A stretch of 64,000 nt of DNA. Origin: Amycolatopsis sp. NBC_00345. Its GTDB lineage: Bacteria > Actinomycetota > Actinomycetes > Mycobacteriales > Pseudonocardiaceae. Every line of letters begins with the position of its first letter. Position 1 is the first letter of the stretch. The position numbers and the translations under genes were made by a program. The stretch is from contig NZ_CP107995.1 in assembly GCF_036116635.1 (NCBI RefSeq), positions 124,001 through 188,000 of the forward strand, given 5' to 3'. Below, one piece after another: positions 43,154-52,721 of the stretch. The notes beneath the pieces are model-generated. The model had not been told where the DNA came from and ran no database searches. It was given only the letters and a program-made list of their open reading frames with translations.

Positions 43154-45778
43154 ATGCGCGCTGTGATGCATCACCCCGGCGCAAAAGAACTGGCGGACGC
43201 CGCCGTGCGGCTCGCCGACCTCGACCCCGCCCGTGCGCTGGGGCCGGCGCGCGAAGCGGTGGCCGCGGCGGCGCGGGAGCGGGACACGGCGGCCGGGTCC
43301 GTCGCCGAGCGGGCCTGGGGCCACGCCCTCCTGCACTGCGGCGAGATGGACGACGCGCTGCGCCACTTCCGCCGTTCGGTGCGGTGCGCCGAGCGCGCGG
43401 GCTCGGCGCCGCTCGCGGCCGAGGCGCGGATGAAGATGGCGTTCGCGCTGCTGCAGCGGGGCCGGCCCGCCACGGCGTTGCGGGAGATCGACCTCGCGGT
43501 GCCCGACCTCGACGGCGCGCTGGCCGGCCGCGCGCTCGCCCAGCGCGCGATCGTGCTGCACATGGACGGCCGGCTCGACGAGGCACTCGCCCAGTTCGAC
43601 GCCGTGCTGCCGACCCTGCGGGCCACCGGCGACCTGCTCGGCGTCCAGCGGCTGCTGATCAACCGCGCGTTCCTGCTGGCCGACCGGCACGCGTTCGCGG
43701 CGGCCGAAGCGGACCTGCTGGAGGCCGGGCGCCTCGCGCGGCAGCTCGGCCGCGAGCTCACCGAGGGCATCGTGGCCGAGAACCTGGGCCTGGTGGAGAC
43801 GCTGCGCGGGGACATCCCGGCGGCGCTGGCGCAGCTGGGCCGCGCCGAGCGGATCATCGCCGAGCACGGCGCGCAGCTGGGCTGGGTGCAACGCCACCGG
43901 GCCGAGCTGCTGCTCTCGGCCGGGCTCGTCGCCGAGGCCCGCGACGCCGCCGAACGGGCCGTCGCCACCTGCCGGCGGGAGCGTCGCCTGCTGGGAGTGC
44001 CCGAGGTGCGGCTGGTGCTCTCCCAAGCCGCGTCGCTGAGCGACGACAGCGTCACGGCCGTGGCGCAGGCGCGTGCGGCCGGTCGCGAGTTCGCCCGCCA
44101 GGGCCGGGCCGCGTGGGCCGAACTGGCCTACCTGACCGGGCTGCGCGCGCGGTGGACGTCCGGCCCGCCGCCGCGGGTCGCGTCCGCCCGGATCGCCGAG
44201 ATGGTGCGGGTGCTGGCGGGCGCGGGCTGGCCCGCGGCCGAGCTGGAGGCCCGCCTGTTCGCCGGACGGCTCGCGCTCGCCCGCCGTGACCCCGAACGCG
44301 GCCGCGGGCTGCTCCGGGAGGCGTCCACGGCCCGGCGGCGCGGCCCGGCGACGTTGCGGGCCCGCGGCTGGTACGCGGAAGCGTTGCTGCGCAAGGACTT
44401 TGGGGACAACGCGGGCGTCGTCCACGCTGTCCGGTCCGGGCTCCGGGTGCTCGACGACCACGGTGCCGCACTCGGCGCCACGGACCTCCGCGCGCGCACG
44501 GCCGCGCAGCGCACCGACCTCGCCGAGCTGGGTCTGCGCACGGCGGTCGCGGGCGGGCGCGCGGACGCGGTGTTCGAGTGGGCCGAGCGCGGCCGGGCCG
44601 GCCGACTCGCCCGCCCGCCGGTCCGCCCGCCGGACGACGAGGTGCTCGCCCGGCTGCTCGCCGAGCTGCGCTCCACCGCGCGGGAGGCCGAGAACGCCTC
44701 CGGCCCCGCGACGACGCTGCCTCGCCAGGCCGCGCTGGAGCGGCGGATCCGCGACCACATCCGGCAGAGCCGGTCGGCCGGTGCCCCGGCGACCGAGCCC
44801 GTGCGGGTGGCCGAGCTGGGCCGCGCCCTCGGCGAGCGCGCGCTGGTCGAATGGCTCCGCCTCGACGGCGAGCTGCAGGCGCTCACGCTGGTCGACGGCC
44901 GGCTGCGGCGCCACGAGCTGGGCCCCGCCGCGCGCGTGGCGGACCTGCTCGACCGGCTGCCGTTCGCGTTGCACCGCATGGCCGACGTTGCCGCCGCCCC
45001 GGCTTCGGCGGCCGCCGCCGAGCACCTGCTGGCGAACGCCGCGGGCCGGCTCGACGAAGCGCTGTTCGGCCCGCTGCCCGAGCTGGCGGGACGGCCGCTG
45101 GTGGTGGTGCCGACCGGGATCCTGCACAGCCTGCCGTGGTCGGTGCTGCCCTCGTGCGCCGGCCGGGCGGTCGCCGTCTCGCCGTCGGCCACGCTCTGGC
45201 ACGCGGCGAACGCCCGCGAGCCCGCGACCGGGCCGGTCACGGTGGCCGCCGGGCCCGGGCTCGCCGGCGCGGTCGCCGAGGCCGAGGCGATCGCGGCGAT
45301 CCACCACGTGGAGCCGATCACGGACGGAGGCGTGGACGTCGTGCTCGCCGAACTGGCCAAGGCGCGGCTGGCGCACCTCGCCGCCCACGGCACGCTGGCC
45401 GTCGACCACCCGCTGTTCTCCAGCCTCCGGCTGCACGACGGGCCGCTGTTCGCCCACGACCTCGACCGGCTCGGCCGGGTGCCGCACACGGTGGTGCTCG
45501 CCGCGTGCGACAGCGGCCGCTCGGTCGTCTGCACCGGCGACGAGCTGCTCGGGCTGGGCGCGGCGTTCGTCGCGAACGGCGCCGCGCAGCTCGTCGCCTC
45601 CGTGGTGCCGATCCCGGACGCCGAGACCGCGCCGCTGATGGTGGAGCTGCACCGGCTGCTGGCCGACGGCCACCCGGCGGCCGTCGCGCTGGCCCGCGCC
45701 CAGCAGGCGGTGCGGGGACAGGGCCCGGCCGCGGCCGCCGCTGCGGCGGGCTTCGTCTGCGTCGGCGCTGGTTCCTGA
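43154..45778 (+). CDS. TPR-CHAT caspase-like protease
   Basis: The 874-residue protein has an N-terminal array of about 12-14 helical TPR-like repeats (residues 10-480: HCGEMDDALRHFRRSVRCAE, LLQRGRPATALREIDLAV, LHMDGRLDEALAQFDAVL). The C-terminal CHAT domain (about 560-874) has the dyad H745 (HLAAHGT) and C785 (VLAACDSG). CHAT proteases of this form (separase/caspase clan) cut partner proteins on signal. The gene is divergent from a subtilase-sigma operon and upstream of a GTPase. ATG 43154 is used; ATG 43166 is an alternative. Confidence 0.9.
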   Translation: MRAVMHHPGAKELADAAVRLADLDPARALGPAREAVAAAARERDTAAGSVAERAWGHALLHCGEMDDALRHFRRSVRCAERAGSAPLAAEARMKMAFALLQRGRPATALREIDLAVPDLDGALAGRALAQRAIVLHMDGRLDEALAQFDAVLPTLRATGDLLGVQRLLINRAFLLADRHAFAAAEADLLEAGRLARQLGRELTEGIVAENLGLVETLRGDIPAALAQLGRAERIIAEHGAQLGWVQRHRAELLLSAGLVAEARDAAERAVATCRRERRLLGVPEVRLVLSQAASLSDDSVTAVAQARAAGREFARQGRAAWAELAYLTGLRARWTSGPPPRVASARIAEMVRVLAGAGWPAAELEARLFAGRLALARRDPERGRGLLREASTARRRGPATLRARGWYAEALLRKDFGDNAGVVHAVRSGLRVLDDHGAALGATDLRARTAAQRTDLAELGLRTAVAGGRADAVFEWAERGRAGRLARPPVRPPDDEVLARLLAELRSTAREAENASGPATTLPRQAALERRIRDHIRQSRSAGAPATEPVRVAELGRALGERALVEWLRLDGELQALTLVDGRLRRHELGPAARVADLLDRLPFALHRMADVAAAPASAAAAEHLLANAAGRLDEALFGPLPELAGRPLVVVPTGILHSLPWSVLPSCAGRAVAVSPSATLWHAANAREPATGPVTVAAGPGLAGAVAEAEAIAAIHHVEPITDGGVDVVLAELAKARLAHLAAHGTLAVDHPLFSSLRLHDGPLFAHDLDRLGRVPHTVVLAACDSGRSVVCTGDELLGLGAAFVANGAAQLVASVVPIPDAETAPLMVELHRLLADGHPAAVALARAQQAVRGQGPAAAAAAAGFVCVGAGS

Positions 45779-45850
45779 AACTCACGAACCGGCTGTATCA
45801 CCGCGTCCGCCCACGACTCCGTCTGCTCAAGAGGGAGAGGTGGAGCGACC

Positions 45851-47131
45851 ATGACAACCCTGCTGCCGATTCTCGTGCTCGGCCTCGGCGCGCTGGCCAT
45901 CGGGCTGGCCCTGCGGCGCCGGAAGCGCAAGAGCACCAAGGAAAACCTGACCGGCCCGCCCGGCGGCATCCCGGCGTTCCGCATTGTGACGCTCGGCCTG
46001 CAGGGCTCGGGCAAGACCCTGCTGCTGACCGGGATCTACCGCCGCCTGCAGACGCCGGGCGACCGCGGCTTCTACCTGCGCGTGCCGCACGAGCAGCTGA
46101 TCGAGCTGAACCGCTGGTACCGCAAGGCCGCCGACGTCACCGAGGAGTGGCCGCGCGGGACCACCCGCGGCGAGCTGCGCGAGTTCGAGTTCAGCGTGAT
46201 GACCCAGGTCGGCGCGGACGCCGAGCCCGTGGTGAAGCTCGGTTACCTCGAGTACCCCGGCGAACTGCTGACCGACCCGGACGCGCCTGGCTCCACCGCG
46301 CAGGCCACGCTGCTCAAGGCGATCGCCGGCGCCGACGCGCTGGTCGGCATCATCGACGGCTTCCGCCTGCTCCAGGCCCACAACGGGGACCAGCGCGGCC
46401 AGCTGATGCTCGAGGCGTCGCTCGACGCGATGATCAACGCGATGCTGCCGGTGCGCAGCCCGATCGTCTTCGTGATCACCAAGTGGGACCTGCTCGACCA
46501 CCTGCACCCGGACGAGAACGAGCGGCTGCGGATGGTGCGCGAGCGGCTGATGGACACCCCCGGGTTCGCCGACCTGGTCAAGGTCCACAGCGCCCGGCGG
46601 ATCGTGCGGCTGATCCCGGTCACCGCCGTCGGGCACGACTTCGCCGAGTACCGCGACGGCGCGGTGCGCAAGAACCCCGGCGGCCGGTTCCGGCCGTCGA
46701 ACGTCGAGGCCGCGCTTTCGGTGGTGGTGCCGGACATCCTGCGCCAGACCGAGATGTCGCTCGACCACGCGACGCGGGCCGAGCTGCTCGCCGCGGCGCA
46801 GCGGCGGGTGCGGATGGGGCCTGGGGAGGCGTTGCGGACGCTCGGCACGTACGTCACGGGAAAGGCCGCGCGGATCCTGATCTCCTCGGTCGGTGCGGGC
46901 GTGGTCGCGGAGTCCGGCCTGTCGCTGCTGCTCGACACGCTCGGCCCGCGCGGCTACGACCCGGCGGAGCACAGCGCCCGGCTGGCGCGGCTCGGTGAGG
47001 CGGACCGCCGGGCGGAGGAGTTCGTCCAGGCCCGGCGACGGGTCGTCGGCGAGCTGCAGCGGCAGGTCGCGGTGCTCGAGGCGAAGCTGCCCGACTCCCG
47101 CCTCGGCGGCGACCGCTGGGGTGACTGGTGA
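45851..47131 (+). CDS. Membrane-anchored GTPase-like protein
   Basis: The 426-residue protein has one N-terminal TM (residues 4-21) followed by a basic stop-transfer run RRRKRKS. P-loop GLQGSGKT is at 49-56, a Walker B-like LGYLEYPGE at 130-138 replaces DxxG, and TKWD at 210-213 is the G4 guanine motif. A C-terminal Gly/Ser/Leu-rich helix (VGAGVVAESGLSLLL) may re-enter the membrane. A Shine-Dalgarno-like GAGGGAGAGG precedes ATG 45851. It follows the CHAT gene by 72 bp. Role: likely regulator of the protease module. Confidence 0.82.
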   Translation: MTTLLPILVLGLGALAIGLALRRRKRKSTKENLTGPPGGIPAFRIVTLGLQGSGKTLLLTGIYRRLQTPGDRGFYLRVPHEQLIELNRWYRKAADVTEEWPRGTTRGELREFEFSVMTQVGADAEPVVKLGYLEYPGELLTDPDAPGSTAQATLLKAIAGADALVGIIDGFRLLQAHNGDQRGQLMLEASLDAMINAMLPVRSPIVFVITKWDLLDHLHPDENERLRMVRERLMDTPGFADLVKVHSARRIVRLIPVTAVGHDFAEYRDGAVRKNPGGRFRPSNVEAALSVVVPDILRQTEMSLDHATRAELLAAAQRRVRMGPGEALRTLGTYVTGKAARILISSVGAGVVAESGLSLLLDTLGPRGYDPAEHSARLARLGEADRRAEEFVQARRRVVGELQRQVAVLEAKLPDSRLGGDRWGDW

Positions 47132-47838
47132 CGGGCGAGGCGTGGCCGTTCCTCGTGGCGCGGGGACGGCGGCGCGGCTACTCGGCGCTGCTCGTGCCGG
47201 GCTTCCTCGGCGAGCACGGGTTCCTGGAGGAAACCGCCGTGCCGCTGGACGACGTGTCCTTCCGCACCGCCTCGACCCCGTTCGGCACGCTCACCTGGGC
47301 CGAGCACGCGGTGACGACGGCCGACGCCGGCGGCGAGCCCCGCGACGAGTACGGCCGGCCGCTCGTCCTGCTGCACGGGCTCCTGTGCCCGCGCGGTGAA
47401 CCGGCCGACGCCGGCGCTGCCCTCGCCCGGACGGATGCGATCGCGCTGGCCGTCTACCGCCGGTTCCTCGCCGGCGAGGAGGCGTTCCGGGCGGAGGAGT
47501 CGACGCCGTTCGAGGTCGGCCTGGCCCGGGTTCCGACGTTCCGGCCCGCTCCGGCGCCGCGTCCGCCCGTCGCGATTTCGGCCCCGCCGCGGGGAAAGCC
47601 GCGGCGCGGGCTGGTGTGGGCGGGGGCCGGCGCGGTGGTGGTGGCCGGCGGCGTCGCCGCGGTGATCGCGCTCGTGTCGGCGGGCAGCGGGCCGGAACCA
47701 CCGCCGCCGTGCCCGCGGGACGTGGTGACGCTGACTTCCACGCCGCTGCCGTCGCCGGTGGCGACCTGCCTGCTCGACGGGAAGACCGTCGGCTACTCGC
47801 CCCAGAACGCCCCGGTCAGCCCGACGCCCCGGAAGTAG
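47128..47838 (+). CDS. Single-TM hypothetical protein
   Basis: The 236-residue protein overlaps the GTPase stop (GTGA). Residues 1-140 look globular, with a GFLGEHGFLEE segment and a conserved-looking LLHGLLCPRGE. A Pro-rich linker (PTFRPAPAPRPPVA) leads to one TM near residues 160-186, then a short Thr/Pro-rich C-terminal tail with two cysteines (PPCPRDV...TCLLDGK). It is a likely membrane partner of the GTPase. It overlaps the convergent MerB-like gene by 46 bp. Confidence 0.72.
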   Translation: MTGEAWPFLVARGRRRGYSALLVPGFLGEHGFLEETAVPLDDVSFRTASTPFGTLTWAEHAVTTADAGGEPRDEYGRPLVLLHGLLCPRGEPADAGAALARTDAIALAVYRRFLAGEEAFRAEESTPFEVGLARVPTFRPAPAPRPPVAISAPPRGKPRRGLVWAGAGAVVVAGGVAAVIALVSAGSGPEPPPPCPRDVVTLTSTPLPSPVATCLLDGKTVGYSPQNAPVSPTPRK

Positions 47839-48533
47839 TCCGCCGCCTCGGCCGGCTCGCGCCGCCGGTAGCCGTGGTCGAGGCGGCCCGCGTACCAGCC
47901 GCTCGCCAGGTGCCACAGCGTGTCCAGGTCGAGCACGGATCCCTTGCCGGTGCCCGATTCCCCGGCCCATTCGTCCACACAGGACTCGTCGCAGAACAGC
48001 CGCTGGAGCGAGCAGGTGTGCCGCACGTCGTCCCACATGCGGGCCGCGGGCACGGGGAAGTGCGCCACCTGCGCGCCCTTCGGCGGTGCTTCGCGGCCGA
48101 CGACCAGCGCGCTCGGCTCGCCGCAGCCGGGGCAGCGGGTCGAGACCAGCACCTCCGGCTCGTCCGGCACGAGGTGCGGGATCGCGAACGAGTCCCACGC
48201 GCAGCCGCCCCACCACAGCGTGCGGGCGCCCATCACGGAGAAGCCGAGCGGGACCGCGGCGAACGGGTGAGCCAGTACCACGTGCTCGCACTCGTCCAGC
48301 ACGAGCTGGCGCGCGCCGTCGAGGCGGTGCAGCGCCTGCTTGGCCACGGCCAGCGAGCCGTGCGCGGCGTCGGCCAGCTCCGGCGCGGTCGGCGGCCGGC
48401 CGTGCACCGCGAACGCCCGGTACACGGCCACTCGCACGTCCTCGTCCCAGGCGGTGTCCAGGCTCCCGCGACCCACCTCACCGGGGCCCGTCGTGGCCCG
48501 GATGCCGGTCGATTCGCTCGTTAGCTCGCTCAT
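47793..48533 (-). CDS. MerB-like alkylmercury lyase family protein
   Basis: The 246-residue protein resembles organomercurial lyase. The residues matching MerB C96 and D99 are C111 and D114 in GGCAWDSF, and C174 (HTCSLQRLF) fits C159. Extra cysteines (CPGCGE at 134-137, FCDESC at 180-185) are unusual for MerB. An N-terminal winged-helix part (PTAPELADAAHGSLAVAKQALHRL) is present. No merA or merR is nearby, so mercury resistance is not proven; many actinobacterial MerB-like proteins are of unknown role. Confidence 0.75.
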   Translation of the reverse strand: MSELTSESTGIRATTGPGEVGRGSLDTAWDEDVRVAVYRAFAVHGRPPTAPELADAAHGSLAVAKQALHRLDGARQLVLDECEHVVLAHPFAAVPLGFSVMGARTLWWGGCAWDSFAIPHLVPDEPEVLVSTRCPGCGEPSALVVGREAPPKGAQVAHFPVPAARMWDDVRHTCSLQRLFCDESCVDEWAGESGTGKGSVLDLDTLWHLASGWYAGRLDHGYRRREPAEAADYFRGVGLTGAFWGE

Positions 48534-48544
48534 GACGGCTCCAT

Positions 48545-49985
48545 AAGATTGGTGGTGTTCGGGACGGGATGTTCTGGATGCCCAGGGCGATGGGGTGTGG
48601 CTGATGACTGCTTGCCTTGTGTGGTGGCTTTCGAGGAGTGGCCGCTCTGTCGTTCTGGACGCCCTGGCCGCTGATTGAGATCTGCGCGTGGTCGCTGTTT
48701 ATGGAGCTGCTGGCGGGGTTGTCCACGGGGTTGAGCTGTGAAGACGGGACGGTGGGCTGCGTGGCAGTGCGCAAGATGTGGGTCGGGATCGACGTTGGCA
48801 AGGGCTTCCACCATGCGTGCGCGGTGGACGAGACCGGCACGATCGTGTTCTCGCGGAAGGTGGCCAACGGGCAGGCCGTGATCGAGCAGCTGATCACCCG
48901 CACCACCACGAAAGCGTCCGGGGTGGTGTGGGCGGTGGACATGACCTCCGGTGCCGCAAGCCTGCTGATCGCGTTGCTGCTGGCCACCGGCCAGCCGGTG
49001 GTGTCGGTGCCGGGCCGGCTGGTCAACCGGATGGCCGGAGCGTTCGCCGGGGAAGGCAAAACCGACGCCAAAGACGCCCGCACGATCGCTGAAACCGCTC
49101 GTCTGCGCGGGGACCTGACCCCGATCACCAGCCCGGACGCGGTGGTGACCGATCTGCGGGTGCTCACCGCGCGGCGGGAGGACCTGATGGCCGACTGGGT
49201 GCGCGGGGTCAACCGGATCCGCGAACTGCTGGCGAGCATCTTTCCCTCGCTGGAACGAGCGTTCGACTACTCCACCCGCTCCGCGCTGGTCCTGCTCACC
49301 GGTTTCCAGACCCCGGACAGCGTCCGGACGGCCGAGGCGTCCGGGTTGTCGGGCTACCTGACCGAGCACGGTGCTTGGGCCAAGGGTATTCCGTCCATGG
49401 TGGACAAAGCGCTGGCTGCCGCGGCCGAGCAAACCGTTGCCCTGCCGGGAGAATCGGTGACCGCGCCGTTGGTCGCACGCCTGGCACGGCAGTTGCTGGA
49501 GCTGGACCGGGAGATCAAGGATCTCGGCAAGCAGCTCGGTGAGCGGTTCGCCGGACACCCCAGCTCCGGGCATATCACCAGCGTGGATGGCTTCGGCCCC
49601 ATCCTCGGCGCTCAGTTGCTCGCCGGCACCGGCGGCGACCTGCGAGCCGCCTTCCGCAGCTCCGGCCACCTGGCTGCCTATGCCGGTCTCGCGCCGGTGC
49701 CCCGCGACTCCGGACGGGTGCGGGGCAACCTGCACCGCCCGCAGCGTTATCACCGTGGCCTGCGCCGGGTGTTCTACCTGGCCGCGCTGTCGTCGATCAA
49801 ACGTCCCGACGGCCCATCGCGAGTCTTCTACCTGCGCAAACGTGGCGAGGGGAAACGGCACACCCAGGCCCTGATCGCCCTGGCCCGCCGCTTGGTCGAC
49901 GTCATCTGGGCGTTGCTGCGAGACGGCCGCGAGTTCCATCCCTCACCACCGGTCACAACCACAGCTGCTGCTTGACACCATCATT
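48545..49985 (+). mobile_element. IS110-family element (ends not resolved)
   Basis: The span is bounded only approximately by the flanking merB-like gene and metF. No terminal inverted repeats or target duplication were found by eye, as expected for IS110. About 215 bp of the putative left end precede the transposase. Confidence 0.45.
48761..49975 (+). CDS. IS110-family transposase
   Basis: The DEDD transposase has 404 residues. The N-terminal domain shows WVGIDVGKGFHHACAVDE (first D) and EGKTDAKDARTIAE (D-x2-D), the RuvC-like DEDD residues. The C-terminal Transposase_20 part contains VDGFGPILGAQLLAGTGGDLRAAF and LAAYAGLAPVPRDSGRVRG, with the catalytic Ser region. GTG 48761 or ATG 48776 may start it. 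The frame is intact. It separates the CHAT/MerB block from metF. Confidence 0.88.
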   Translation: MAVRKMWVGIDVGKGFHHACAVDETGTIVFSRKVANGQAVIEQLITRTTTKASGVVWAVDMTSGAASLLIALLLATGQPVVSVPGRLVNRMAGAFAGEGKTDAKDARTIAETARLRGDLTPITSPDAVVTDLRVLTARREDLMADWVRGVNRIRELLASIFPSLERAFDYSTRSALVLLTGFQTPDSVRTAEASGLSGYLTEHGAWAKGIPSMVDKALAAAAEQTVALPGESVTAPLVARLARQLLELDREIKDLGKQLGERFAGHPSSGHITSVDGFGPILGAQLLAGTGGDLRAAFRSSGHLAAYAGLAPVPRDSGRVRGNLHRPQRYHRGLRRVFYLAALSSIKRPDGPSRVFYLRKRGEGKRHTQALIALARRLVDVIWALLRDGREFHPSPPVTTTAAA

Positions 49986-50067
49986 GAAACTCCTCGCGCG
50001 GCTGTGCCTCGACCGTACCCGTGGTCAAGGCCACGCGCCGGGGCTGCCCGCGCCCGGTTTCGCCCAC

Positions 50068-50073
50068 TACCAT
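50068..50073 (+). promoter_or_regulatory. metF: Candidate leaderless -10 box for metF
   Basis: TACCAT is 8 nt upstream of ATG 50082 with no Shine-Dalgarno sequence, fitting a leaderless transcript. Confidence 0.35.
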
Positions 50074-50081
50074 TTCGTTCC

Positions 50082-50966
50082 ATGACGTCGGTGATCGAGC
50101 GGTTGCGGGGGGACGCGCCCGCGTTCTCCATCGAGTTCTTCCCACCCCGGGACGAGGCCGACGAGGCCGTGCTCTGGAAGGCCATCCGCGAGCTCGAACC
50201 GCTGGACCCCGCCTACATGTCCATCACCTACGGCGCGGGCGGCTCCAGCCGCGACGGCACCATCCGCAGCATCGCCCGCGTCGCCACGGAGACCACGCTC
50301 TGCCCGATGGCGCACCTGACCGCCGTCAACCACTCGGTGACGGAGCTGCGCAACGTGATCGGCTGGTACGCCGCCGTCGGCGTCCGCAACATCCTCGCGG
50401 TGCGCGGCGACCCGCCGGGTGACGTCTACGGCGACTGGGTCCCGCACCCCGAAGGGCTCAAGTACGCCGAGGAGCTGGTCGATCTGGTCCGCTCGCTCGG
50501 CGACTTCTGCGTCGGCGTCTCGGCCTTCCCGTACGGGCACCCGCGCTCAGCGGACCTGGAGTCGGACACGAAGTACCTGGTCCGCAAGTTCCGCGCGGGC
50601 GCCGACTTCGCCATCGCGCAGCTGTTCTTCGAGGCCGAGGACTTCCTGCGGCTGCGCGACCGGGTGGCCGCGGCGGGCTGCGACGCGCTGGTGCTGCCCG
50701 GCATCATGCCGCTGACCACGCTGCGGACGCTGCACACCACTGTCAAGCTGGCGGGCGTGCCGGCGTCGCAGCGGCTGCTGGACCGGCTCGAGCCACTTTC
50801 GGATGACCCCAAGGCCTTCCGCGCGGAAGGGATCGACGTGGTCACCGAACTGTGCGAGAAGCTGCTCTCCGAAGGCGTGCCCGACCTGCACTTCTACACG
50901 TTCAACCGGTCCAAGGCCACGCGTGAGGTGGTGGGCAGGCTGGGGCTGGTGCCGGCCCGGGCTTAA
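50082..50966 (+). CDS. metF: 5,10-methylenetetrahydrofolate reductase
   Basis: It reduces methylene-THF to methyl-THF for methionine synthesis. The FAD TIM barrel of 294 residues shows SIEFFPPRDEADE (catalytic Glu), SITYGAGGSSRDGT, HLTAVNHSV, ILAVRGDPPGD and AIAQLFFEAEDFL. It corresponds to Rv2172c in the conserved Rv2172c-Rv2178c neighbourhood. ATG 50082 is used; the upstream open frame is rejected. Confidence 0.94.
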   Translation: MTSVIERLRGDAPAFSIEFFPPRDEADEAVLWKAIRELEPLDPAYMSITYGAGGSSRDGTIRSIARVATETTLCPMAHLTAVNHSVTELRNVIGWYAAVGVRNILAVRGDPPGDVYGDWVPHPEGLKYAEELVDLVRSLGDFCVGVSAFPYGHPRSADLESDTKYLVRKFRAGADFAIAQLFFEAEDFLRLRDRVAAAGCDALVLPGIMPLTTLRTLHTTVKLAGVPASQRLLDRLEPLSDDPKAFRAEGIDVVTELCEKLLSEGVPDLHFYTFNRSKATREVVGRLGLVPARA

Positions 50967-51008
50967 GTATGTGTCGCCAAGTTGTAACGGCCCGGTAGCG
51001 TGCCCGGC

Positions 51009-52700
51009 ATGGCTTCCACCGAAGAGGGCGTGCACGGGATCTGCGACCGGTACGTCGACGACTACGCGGCCGTGGACCCGGTCTCCGCGACCATGCTCGG
51101 CGTCGACGGTTACGACGACCAGCTCACCGACTACTCGCCGGACGGGCACGCGGCCCGGGCCGCGCTCGCCGCGCGGGCACTGGCCGAGATCGCCGTCGCC
51201 GAGCCCGCCGACGCGGGCGAGCGCGTCGCCAAGGCCGTGTTCACCGAGCGGGTGGGCCTGGACGTCGAGATCCACGAGGCCGGCCTCGACCTGGCCGCGC
51301 TGAACGTGATCGCCAGCCCGGTGCAGGACCTGCGCATGGTGTTCGACCTGATGCCGATGGACACCGCCGGGCAGTGGCGGAACATCGCCGCCCGGCTCGG
51401 GAAGGTGCCCGCGGCGCTCGCCGGGATCCGCGCGTCGCTGCTGGCCGCGGCGGACGACGGCCACGTTTCGGCGCTGCGCCAGATCGCCAAGGTCGCCGAG
51501 CAGTGCGAGACCTGGGCGGGGCTCAAGGACGGGCCGGGCTTCTTCACCGGGCTCGTGGGCGCCGCGGCCGGCAACAAGGCCGCCGCCGGGCTGGAGGACG
51601 ACCTCGCCGCGGGCGCGCGCGGGGCGGAGGAGGCGTTCGCGGAGTTCGCGGGCTTCCTGCGCGCCGAGCTGGCGCCGCGCGCGCCGGCCAAGGACGCGGT
51701 GGGCGAGGACGTCTACAAGCTGTGGTCGCGCTACTACGTCGGCGCCGCGCTCGACCTGCACGAGGCCTACGAGTGGGGCTGGAACGAGTTCGCGCGCATC
51801 GACGCCGAGATGCGCGTCGTCGCGGACCGGATCCGGCCGGGCGCCACCGTCGCGGAGGCCGCGGCGGTGCTCGACGCCGACCCGCGCTACCGCGTGAAGG
51901 GCCGGGCCCAGTTCGAAGCGTGGATGCAGTCGCTGTCGGACGACGCGCTGAAGTCGTTGCGCGGCAAGCACTTCGACATCCCCGACCGGCTGATGGCGCT
52001 GGAGTGCCGGATCGCCCCGCCGGGCGGCGGCGTCGGCGCGTACTACACCGGGCCGAGCGAGGACTTCAGCCGCCCGGGCCGGATGTGGTGGTCGCTGCCC
52101 GCGGACAAGGACGAGTTCACCACCTGGCGCGAGGTCTCGACCGTCTACCACGAGGGCGTCCCCGGCCACCACCTGCAGATCGCGACGGCGGTCAACCAGG
52201 CGGGCTCGCTGACGAAGTACCAGCGGCTGATGACGTTCATCTCCGCGCACGGCGAGGGCTGGGCCCTGTACGCCGAGCGCCTCATGCAGGACCTCGGCTA
52301 CCTCGCCGACGACGGGAACCTGCTCGGCATGCTGTCGGAGCAGCTGTTCCGCGCCGCCCGCGTGGTCGTCGACCTCGGCATGCACCTGGAGCTGGAGATC
52401 CCGGCGGGCACGGGCTTCCACGAGGGCGAGCGGTGGACCCCGGAGCTGGGCCTGGAGTTCATGCTCACCCGCACGATCACCGACCAGGCCCACGTCCACG
52501 ACGAGATCGACCGCTACCTCGGCTGGCCGGGCCAGGCCCCCTCGTACAAACTCGGCGAACGCCTCTGGCTCGCCGCCCGCGACGACGCCCGCCGCCGCCA
52601 GGGGGAGTCCTTCGACATCAAGCAGTTCCACACCCTGGCCCTCCAGATGGGCGGCATGGGCCTGGACACGTTGCGCGACCAGCTTTCCCAGCTGAACTGA
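51009..52700 (+). CDS. DUF885 family zinc peptidase-like protein
   Basis: The 563-residue protein belongs to DUF885. The zinc/peptidase-like motif is YHEGVPGHHLQ near residue 380; EGWALYAERLMQDLGY near residue 415 completes the active-site pattern. No signal peptide is seen, so it is cytoplasmic; peptidase activity is inferred from the motif. TAGCGT lies 7 nt upstream of ATG 51009, suggesting a leaderless mRNA. The gene ends in a long hairpin shared with marR. Confidence 0.87.
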   Translation: MASTEEGVHGICDRYVDDYAAVDPVSATMLGVDGYDDQLTDYSPDGHAARAALAARALAEIAVAEPADAGERVAKAVFTERVGLDVEIHEAGLDLAALNVIASPVQDLRMVFDLMPMDTAGQWRNIAARLGKVPAALAGIRASLLAAADDGHVSALRQIAKVAEQCETWAGLKDGPGFFTGLVGAAAGNKAAAGLEDDLAAGARGAEEAFAEFAGFLRAELAPRAPAKDAVGEDVYKLWSRYYVGAALDLHEAYEWGWNEFARIDAEMRVVADRIRPGATVAEAAAVLDADPRYRVKGRAQFEAWMQSLSDDALKSLRGKHFDIPDRLMALECRIAPPGGGVGAYYTGPSEDFSRPGRMWWSLPADKDEFTTWREVSTVYHEGVPGHHLQIATAVNQAGSLTKYQRLMTFISAHGEGWALYAERLMQDLGYLADDGNLLGMLSEQLFRAARVVVDLGMHLELEIPAGTGFHEGERWTPELGLEFMLTRTITDQAHVHDEIDRYLGWPGQAPSYKLGERLWLAARDDARRRQGESFDIKQFHTLALQMGGMGLDTLRDQLSQLN

Positions 52701-52721
52701 TCCCACGGCGCGGGTTTCCCA

